The notes below the pieces were generated by a model, which saw only the letters and a program-made list of their open reading frames with translations, did no database searches and was not told where the DNA came from. Positions 9,172 to 18,800 of a DNA stretch of 42,665 nucleotides are shown piece after piece. Origin of the DNA: Tritrichomonas musculus. Lineage: Eukaryota; Parabasalia; Tritrichomonadida; Tritrichomonadidae. The stretch's first letter is position 1. Each line of letters begins with the position of its first letter. A program made the translations under genes and the position numbers. Location of the stretch: contig JAPFFF010000129.1 in assembly GCA_039105265.1 (NCBI GenBank), positions 1 to 42,665 on the forward strand, in the 5' to 3' direction.

Positions 9172-9343
9172 AACTGGTTCATTTAATGATTGTTATGGCT
9201 TGGCAGGAGATTTGAATATCCATAAATCTGTTGCATTCATTGGAGAGTCTTCACTTGAAGGATGCTTTAACATGTGTGGTTTTCTAACGATTCTTGATTT
9301 GAATCATTTGCAAATCAGACAATTGTTAAATACATTATTATAA
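9149..9343 (+). pseudogene. Continuation of the BspA-like repeats in another frame, unit 1
   Basis: The frame open from 9149 encodes ETGSFNDCYGLAGDLNIHKS and then AFIGESSLEGCFNMCGFLTI, clearly at least one and a half more LRR_5 repeats. It overlaps the end of the main LRR frame at 8527-9171, offset by one base. A run of five A at 9147-9151 is a likely site of the shift. There is no separate promoter. This is a host gene fragment whose frame has been lost, or a sequencing error in a homopolymer. Confidence 0.7.
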
Positions 9344-9690
9344 GGCGTATTATGATAGAGAGAAATAATCATTTAACTAAAAATAAATATTTATTCATAA
9401 AAGTTAAAATTAGTGTTTATATTCAAAATCTATTTGATTAATGAGCCATATTTTTCAAAGATCAAATCACCAATCCATGGTTGTTATTGAATAATAGAAT
9501 ATAAAGGAATTCATTCCCATTGCATTTGTGATGGGTAATAATTGTGAAATACTTTTTGCATTGAAGATTGAACAGTCACATAATAAATGAAATTGTTTCT
9601 GAGAAAGAAAAAGTGACAAATATTATTAAAAGCTTCATATAAATAAAATATATTATTTAAATTTAACTATTAATTTCAGAATATGTGAAA
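9344..9690. other. AT-rich spacer upstream of tRNA-Ala, unit 1
   Basis: I see no gene, repeat or recognisable site in these 347 bp. The sequence is AT-rich with stops in all frames. It recurs at 22591-22937 and 35838-36184. Confidence 0.7.
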
Positions 9691-9762
9691 GGGTGTTTAG
9701 CTCAGTGGTAGAGCGCTACATTTGCATTGTAGAGGCCAGGAGTTCGATCCTCCTAACATCCA
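9691..9762 (+). tRNA. tRNA-Ala (anticodon UGC), unit 1
   Basis: The 72-nt gene folds as a full cloverleaf. Acceptor GGGTGTT pairs with AACATCC (one G-T pair) and the discriminator is A at 9762. The D stem is GCTC/GAGC, the anticodon stem CTACA/TGTAG with loop TTTGCAT, and the T stem AGGAG/CTCCT with loop TTCGATC. The anticodon TGC reads Ala codons GCA/GCN. No intron and no encoded CCA are present. A-box and B-box regions are conventional. The last 16 nt belong to the 24-bp duplication that borders the retrotransposon, yet the gene is intact because the insertion left a complete copy on this side. Confidence 0.97.
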
Positions 9763-9770
9763 TATTTTTT
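9747..9770 (+). repeat. Target-site duplication, 5' copy, unit 1/2
   Basis: The 24 bp span the last 16 nt of tRNA-Ala (from within the T loop/B box) and 8 bp of the terminator region. They are identical to 19914-19937 on the far side of the 10,143-bp retrotransposon. Adjacent bases differ (TTCG before this copy, ACAA before the other; TTATT after this one, CTATG after the other), so the identity is confined to these 24 bp. Confidence 0.92.
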
Positions 9771-9772
9771 TT
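9765..9772 (+). terminator. Pol III terminator of tRNA-Ala, unit 1
   Basis: A run of eight T starts 3 nt after the discriminator base. It overlaps the target-site duplication, so the insertion kept a working terminator between the tRNA and the retrotransposon. Confidence 0.85.
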
Positions 9773-9786
9773 ATTTTTAGTCCTTA

Positions 9787-9791
9787 CCTTT
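9787..9791 (+). promoter_or_regulatory. M5-like (CCTTT) initiator at the retrotransposon 5' end
   Basis: CCTTT lies 14-18 nt upstream of the ATG and 17 nt into the element. CCTTT (motif M5) is described in Trichomonas vaginalis as an alternative initiator overlapping the transcription start site. Its place fits the short leaders of this group. It would let the element start its own Pol II transcript rather than depend on the tRNA gene. Confidence 0.5.
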
Positions 9792-9804
9792 TTAGCCAAC
9801 GATA

Positions 9805-12800
9805 ATGGCATATTTGCAATCAGCAGAAGACGCTAATTCGTTTGATACCCCTCCCGCTAATTTTCGCGAAAATTTTTCTAACGATATCTCTTTTTATAAA
9901 GAAAACCTACCTAACCGACCAACTTCACCTCACAAACCCAATTCTTTACCTTATACGAATCAAACATCTATACCAAACTTTATAGACCAACCTTATCAAG
10001 ATTTATTCCTTTTCACGAATTACCATGAAAATCGTAAATTATCTCAATTTTCGGAGTCTAACAAGTTTAATTATGACTCCTTTTCTATTTTCAATCCAAA
10101 CACTTTTGAAATTCAATTTTATAATTTTAATAAATTTTCTTTTAACAACCGCGAACATTGTATTAAACAACATCGCCCAACAAATAAACAATTTACTCCA
10201 AATGTTTACCATTTACAACATCCACCTAAATCTCATTTTGATATCCCAATTTCTCAACAACATAAACCACATCATAACCAGCTAATTCAATCGCAGATAC
10301 AGAATAACAAACTGAAGAATTCTCAACAACAGAATATCCAATCGACGCAATCACAACAACAGACTCACCATTCAAATCTTTCACAAGTACAGAATAATCA
10401 ACCGCAGACTGAACTATCAATACTATCGCACAAACAGTCAAGTCAGCCGATACAATCACAAAAACAGCAACAGCTTTCTACGCAGCCACAATATCTGATT
10501 AATCATTCTCGGCGGTCAATTCCACCAAACAACCAGTCAACAAGACCAAATCTATGGAGTAAACAGATGACACATTCGAACTTACGGAATTTCCAGTCAA
10601 TGCATTCACAAACACAAAACAGCCAATTGTTACATTCTCAGATACAGAACAACCAATCGATATATTCACTGACACAGAGCACACGGATGCAAATCAACCA
10701 GTCGATGCACTCACAGACACACAGCAAACAGAAGATGCATTCACAGACACAAAACAACCAGTCTTTGAACTCACAGACTCACAGCAACCAATGGCACCCA
10801 CTTACGCAAAGCAACCAGTCGATGCTTTCACAGACGCAAAGCAACCAGTCGATACATTCACAGAAGCATAGCATCCAGATGATACATTCACAAATACAGA
10901 ACATTCAATCGATGCATTCTAAGACGCAAAACAATCAGTCAATACATTCATTGACGCAAAACAATCTACTGAGGCATTTACAGATGCAAACCAAACAGTC
11001 GATGTATTCAAAGTCACAGAACAATCAAATGTTGCATTCAAAGACACAAAATAACCAGTCAATACATTCATCGATACAGAGCAATCAGCCAATACAGTCT
11101 CATACACTGTACATCCAATCGATGCACTCACAGAAACAGATTCAGAACAACTATCCGAAGAATTTACTGTTTCAAAACAGCCAATCATTACATTTGCAAT
11201 CACAGTACTACCAGACACTGACTCCTTCACAAGTTATTAGCTCTAACGTTGATGAAGAAAATCTGACATTCGCCATGAAAATGAAGAGAGGGCTAGTTGA
11301 AGACCCAACTATCTGTACAGAAATAGATACGATTAATGCCCCCAGTACAACAGTTGATGACGATGAAATCGAAGAATTTGACTATAAACGAGATGATTTC
11401 CTCTTCCTCCCGGAATTGAATCCATTGACTCAACTAAAGCAGTCATTTGATAATGAAGAAAATCTGACATTTATCATGAAAATGGAGAAAGGACTGGTTG
11501 AAGACCCTACTTCATATACAGATAATGATATACTTTGTGTCACCAGTACAACATCTAATGACGAAGACATCGAGGAGTTCGACTACAAGCCGGATTCCTT
11601 CCTCTTCCTTCAGGAATTGAACCCATCGACTCAATTAATGAATTCATTTGACAACGAAGAAAATTCCACATTTATCATGAAATTGAAGAGAGGACTTGTT
11701 GAAGACCCAAGTATTGATACAGAAAACGAGGTATGTAAAGTTCCTAGTACAACAGTTGATGACGAAGACATCGAGGAGTTCGACTACAAGCCGGATTCCT
11801 TCCTCTTCCTTCAGGAATTGAACCCATCGACTCAATTAATGAATTCATTTGACAACGAAGAAAATTCCACATTTATCATGAAAATGAAGAGAGGGCTTGT
11901 TGAAGACCCATCCATTTTAACAGAGTTTGACACAACAATAGTCTCCAATCCAATATTGGATAATTTTGACACAGATAATTTTGATTATAAAACTGACTCT
12001 TTTCTTTTTTCCCCTGAGTTGAGCTTAACTTCTCATATTTCATTTCCTGCAGATACAAAGCAATATGTCGATAAATTCACTAATATAGAACAAACAGGCG
12101 TTTCATTCACAAATACAAAGCAATCAATCAATGATTTCACAAGTGCTAAGCAACCAATTGTAGTTTGCAATGATGCAGAACAATCTATTGATACATTTGT
12201 AAATGCAGGACAACCAGTTGATACATTAAGAGATCCAGAACATCCAGTCAAGACATTCAATGTCGCAGAACAATCAGCCGATGCACTCAAAGACGCAGAA
12301 TTATCTGATGACGCATTCACTAATACAGAACATTCTGTCGACGCATTTGCAGACACAGGACATCCATTTGAAGAACCCATTGGCGCTGAACACACAAATG
12401 CAAAACAAGTAAATGATGTTATCACAGACACTGAACAACCAATTAATGAATTCACTGACACTAATTATATAGATACAGAACAATCAGACGATGCACTCAC
12501 AGACACTGAACACACAAATGCAGATCAACCAGCTGATGCATTCAAGCAACCTGAGGCATTCATAGATGCAGAGCAACCAGTCTATTTATCCACAGACCTT
12601 GAGCAATCAGACGAAACATTCGAAGCCACTGGACAAGCAGACGCAGTACTACGAATCGATTCTTTCGAAGACACAGAACAATTAATCGATGCTATCACTG
12701 ACGCAAAAATATTAGCCGATACATTCACAGATGATGAACACACAGATGCAGATCAACCAGTCGATGTAGTTGCAGACATAGGACTACCACCCGATACTTT

Positions 12801-15800
12801 TGCAGAAGCTGAAAACACAATTGCAGAAAAACCAGTCGATACATTCACAGGCTCAGATCTATCAGAAGATACATTCACAGGCACTGAACAACTAACTGAT
12901 ACACTCTCAGATGCAGTACTACCGGCCAATTCATTCACAGACACAGTACAATCAGTCGATGCGCTCGCTGATACTAAACAACTAATGGATTCATCCACTT
13001 ATCCAGAGCAATTAGACGATGCATTCACACCTGCAAAAAATTCTTTCAAATCAGTCACTCTGTCAACTCATTCTAAGAAGCAGCAGCAAAACCAAGTAAA
13101 TCGCTCGCACCAGCAGCAAATTCGTTTCAAGCACTTTCGCCAACAGCACAAATACCAAAAACATAAACAAAGGACACTGTCAAAACGTCATATTGACCAA
13201 ACAAAACAGAAAGACCAATCAAATGCACTCGCTGAGAACAATTCAACCCAATCTAAGCATAAAGAGGAGAAAGACAGTTCTATCACAGGTGCTGATAATT
13301 CATTGCATGATAAACAGTCCCCTGTTAATTCTAATGATTTCCGTTCCCATGACTCTGATTTCATGGATAGATGTGAAATAGTTCTCGCTCCTTCACCCAC
13401 AAATTCCGATTCCTCTCTTTCTTACTCCTCTGATGATTGTGATGCTTTCGATATCTTAAATCCTGTAATCTCTCTACCTAAAGATTCTAATAATTCTCAT
13501 AAGAAGATAAACAACAGCAACATTCTGTATGACATTACACAAAACTTTCAACATCTATGCTGGTCAGAAAAAGATGATAGCAGACTCCTCAGTCTCTTCA
13601 ATAAATTTGGTCCTAATTGGAACAAAATTGCTAATAGAATGAACAAAAACTGTGATGACATCAAATTACATTTCAATTTTCTTATCAATCAAAGAGACTT
13701 TTGTAATACTAGCTCAGATTCTTCTTATGATGATTGTTTTGACCGTAATCAGCAGCAGGATTCTAATGACATGACTTACACTTATCTAGAAGACGAAATA
13801 ATACTACAATGTTATGCTGCTGACATTTCGACTGATCTAAGCAAATATCCAGATTTACTACATGATAAATCTTTTAAGCAGTGCAAGGAAAGATTACATA
13901 ACGTTCTCCTCTATAAAACAAACAAAACAGCTTGGTGCAAATTTGAAGATGACATCTTATTAGAATCTTATTGGATGATTGGACCTAGATGGCTGTCATT
14001 GAGCCGACTTATTAAACAGCACGATCCCCACGATATTCGTTGTAGATGTGCAATTCTCCTCAAGTCTTCTCTCAATCTCAACTATGAGATCTCAGACTTC
14101 ATTGACTTCGATAAAGTTAGAATCAATATCAACAAAGGTTCAAACACTCATTCCATTAATACCTCACAGGAAATCTCCAGTTATGACACATTAATTGATG
14201 ACATCACGTACAGTCCAAATCAAGATGAATATTGTTCACCAAATTCTAGCTCTACCTCATTTGAAGATTCGCTTATCGACTGCCTTAACGTTCAAGATGA
14301 TTCTGATACAACCATTTTATTATCAAATCTCAAAAACACAGAGTATCTCTGTGAGAAGACATTTGATGTTAATTCTAACATCGCTGATCTTCTCCAAACA
14401 TCAAACAATTGGCCAGCTCCAATACCAAACATTTGTTATTTTGATGATTGCAATCATATTGCAGAATCTGAAGGAAGCTTGCGAGTGCACATCAGAAACT
14501 TTCATAAAGTCGATACTTCATTGATTAAAGATGAGATTGTGAACATCATTTCACATATGTCAAAGAAACGGATAAAACCGTTCTTTGACTTTAAAAATGG
14601 ACAAATGGCAAAAAACAATAATCTGATGATTCTTTGCCATCAACCGAATTGTAATTACATGAGTGACAGAGACTCAAATATGGCCAAACACCGCTGCAGA
14701 CACTCCTCATACTTCCGACACATTGAAAATCTTGGAAGATTCTGGGGTTCATTAAAGACATGGTATGAAACAGTTCATCGATTACCAACAATTAATGAGC
14801 TCCTAGGCAGCAATGAAGTGTGGGTTTGTAAAAAATGTGACTTCTCTGCTGGTGATGAGAATGCTCTCAAAAACCATGTCTATCGTAGTCACGCAATTAA
14901 AGTCAACTCTGACTTGCACAATTACTGTGACAATGCAATCTTATCTTTCTCGTTCGACGATGATCTGCCCCACACTAACGTTGAACCTGCAACCAACAAA
15001 CACTTGTTAACGGACAACACATCACAGTCACATTCACCTCAGAATAAAAGAGTTGAAAAAAGTGGATCTCACCAACAAAAAAGTGACAACGTTTTCAATA
15101 CAGTTGACAAAATATATTTCGATATTTTGAAAGAATCTGATTCTGACTCTGATTCTTGTTGTTCCTTTAATAATAATTTACAAATCAATCCAAAGAAAAT
15201 CGTTCAGAGCCCTCCTGATGTTCTAACTAACGGCTCGCCTACATCTCATAATATGTCTCCCCAGCTGCCACTGTCATCCACAGACCAGCATTCTCAGTCT
15301 AATACACAGATTGATTCTCCTCTTTCATTAAACTTTTTTCCCTCTGATATTCAACATTCTTTGAGTCATAATTGCGCTATTGATGAACATCACGTAACAG
15401 CATTTGATTTGCATCCATCTTTGAATGAAAATGATGGGCTTTGCTCTTATATTGGCAATTATATTGATTATGTAAATAAGAAAGATCATCATAATTCTCA
15501 AATTGATAATCATCTTTCTGAACATCACATCAATCCAATTGAAAATCATCTTTCTCGAATTAGTAACACTCAATTCGAAACTAATCAAAACATTGAAGAA
15601 CATCACATCAATCCAATTGAAAATCATCTTTCTCGTAATAACAACACACAATCTAAAACTAATCAAAACATTGAAGAACATCACATCACACAAACTGAAA
15701 ATCATCTTTCTCGAATTAGTAACACTCAATTCGAAACTAATCAAAACATTGAAGAACATCACATCACTCAAATTGAAAATCATCTTTCTCAAAATAGTAA

Positions 15801-18800
15801 CACTCAATTCGAAACTAATCAAAACATTGAAGAACATCACATCACTCAAATTGAAAATCATCTTTCTCAAAATAGTAACACTCAATTCGAAACTAATCAA
15901 AACATTGAAGAACATCACATCACTCAAATTGAAAATCATCTTTCTCAAAATAGTAACACTCAATTCGAAACTAATCAAAACATTGAAGAACATCACATCA
16001 CTCAAATTGAAAATAATCTTTCTAGAAATAATAGCAATCAACCCGAAGCTAAAGGTATTATCGAAGAACATCACAATTCGCCTATTGAACTTCGTCATTC
16101 TCACAATCATATTCCTAATTCCGAATCACACAATAATATAACTTTCGACTCATTCTCGTTTAGTGATTCAGACAGTGAGGAGCAGATCTCAGACTCACCT
16201 CATAACAATAATATAACATCACATAATTGTAGAAGTCTCAACATCCCAAGCCGATTCAATGATTTACGCCAATCCAGAAGAAAAATTCGTAAGCCATTGA
16301 ATCGTATCACTATGACCTCAAATAATTCTAATTACATTTACAACTTCCCAACAGACCCGAAGATGAAGAAGATATCGCAAGGACTGAAATGGTTCAATGA
16401 TGCTCAACAAAGAGGCTGTATTCATCTTCCCAAACTGGACCGGGACAAAAGGAAGCTGATATCCTCTGGTCTCAAAGATCTCTTTCAACTTGAACTCACG
16501 CCTCTCATCATTGAATTCAATCCAACTGCAATGGAGGATGTTGACCCTCAATTGAGATGGAAAATCTTTGAGGGTGCGTATGAAGAATCACTTCACCGTA
16601 TCAGAACTCATGTCGCTCTCAAACTTAATATTGAACCTTCGTTCATCTATCACAAAAGGAAAAAACGCCAGTTCAATAATATTAAACACGAAGAACTCTT
16701 CAGTATTCAAAGAAAATTGAGTAATCTCAAAAAACTGGCAAGCGACATTGAAGTAGTTAACGAAATGGACAGACTGGCAGAAGACTCAAAATTTGAGAAA
16801 GCATTGAGTCGAATCATACAAAATGTCCAAGTCATCCCACCTGAAGTCAGAATTGAACTTTTTAATAAGGAGAACGTTTTAGACATATGTGATGATTTAT
16901 GTTACATTAAGGAAAAAGCAGCAGCGTGTTCGAAATGGATTGAGGGGAAAATTGGTCAGCTTATAAAAGACGAAATGAGCTTAAAAAGTCAGAACATTCA
17001 AAAAAAGAGGTTACAAGAAGCATACTCAGATAACGCTAAGAAAACATTAAACAATTTTATATTCAACAAATCTTCCCCTGAATGTCAGATTGATGAAGAT
17101 GTGGTTAGAGACTATTTTGCATCAACATTCAGCAGAAATGTAAAAGTATTCCAACCAGATGAAGAAGGAATTTTTTCACTTCATGAAACTTTTTCTGATG
17201 ACGATAGAAGAGAATTCATTGATTTCATCAGTAACAAAGATGAAATAATTAACGTTATTAAATCGAGAAAATACGAATCTGCTGCAGGTCCCGATGCTAT
17301 TGACTATTCAATTTTCAAGTTGGTTCCGAACGCTGCAGCTGACTTCATCGTCGCAATTAACGATATCATCATCAACTATAACCGTGTTCCAAGCGGTTGG
17401 AAAACGTCTCATACAAGGTTAATATATAAGAAAGGTGACCCTAGTACCCCAAACAACTGGAGACCGATATCTATTTCAAATGCGATATACAGAATATTCA
17501 GTTGTTTGTGGGCACGGGGTATCAACTTTTTCAATACAAGACTTAACGTATTTTCCCCTAATCAAAGAGGATTCATTGCAGGCATAAACGGTTGTTCTGA
17601 TAATGCATCTATTATTTCTGAGTTATATTGTGACGCAATCAGAAAGAATAAGGATATCATTATAACCGCTCTTGATTTCAAAAACGCATTTGGCTCAGTC
17701 CCTCATGAGATGATATTCTCATCTCTTATAATGAAAGGCTTCCCTGAAAAATTCATTGATATTATTAAAGACGTTTATCTAGGAGCCACAACTAATATCG
17801 TCACATCAAGCTACTCTTCAAAAGCGATAGATATCAAGAAAGGTACAAAACAGGGGTGCCCCGTCTCCCCTCTCCTCTTCAACCTTTGCCTGGAACCATT
17901 ATTTGAGGCGATCAATAATCTCAATAAAAATGACGGATACAAATTTGGCCCTAGAGATGATCGTTCTTCATTCAATATTTTGGCCTATGCAGACGATATC
18001 TTACTTATCTCAGATTCATATCATGGAATGAACAACATGCTCAGAACTTGCGAACGATTTTGTCAGTACTCTGGGATGGAACTTGCTCCTTTGAAATCCT
18101 GTTCGTTCGGATATCTCCTCAATAACCGTCGGAGATGTGGTCTGTCTCAAGGCTTTTCAATCAACAACGTCATGATCCCCTTCGTTGGCATTGATGAATC
18201 TATCCGTTATCTTGGGACACCGATAACTGCCAGAAAAACCGCCAAACTTAAAACATCAACTGACATTGTTTTGAAATTTATTTCTAAAGCTCAGAAGATT
18301 TTTAACTCTGATCTTAAAATAGTTCAAAAAGTTCATGCATTCAAAACATTCTTGATTCCGACCCTTGACTTCTCTCTTCAGAATGGTCAATTAAAGGTGA
18401 AAGACATTGAGAGAATTGATGATACATTAGGTGCTATGGTTAACAAACTTATCGGAGGTGCCTTACCCATTGCCATTAAGCATGCTTCATGGAAAGATGG
18501 CGGTTTGTCTATACCATCTATCAAGGAAAAAAGTGACACTGGTAAAATTAAATCTTTTCTAAGAATGTTCCTGAACAAAGATACTCTTATCAGGAAACTC
18601 ACAAACATTTCAATTGAAAACGAAAGACATATGAGAAAAATTGGTATCGTTAACGATATCAGCTCACAAAAATTCCTCAACTGGAACTCCGATACACAAG
18701 ACACAGAAGCTCCAGGGACCAATTCCATTATCAACAGAGCCAGAAAAGCTCTGAAAAACTTGGACTTAACCCTCAGCTACGATGACGATAACCTCAACGA

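Noticed and set aside
9158-9343. Independent 61-residue gene
   Set aside because: It is the continuation of LRR_5 repeats in a shifted frame, without its own promoter.
9691-9805. tRNA Pol III promoter driving the retrotransposon mRNA
   Set aside because: An eight-T terminator separates them, and Pol III would not be expected to make a 10-kb message.
10226-13400. Several minus-strand frames of 60-142 codons rich in S/V/C
   Set aside because: They mirror the 30-nt repeats of the plus-strand protein and have no independent start signals or domains.
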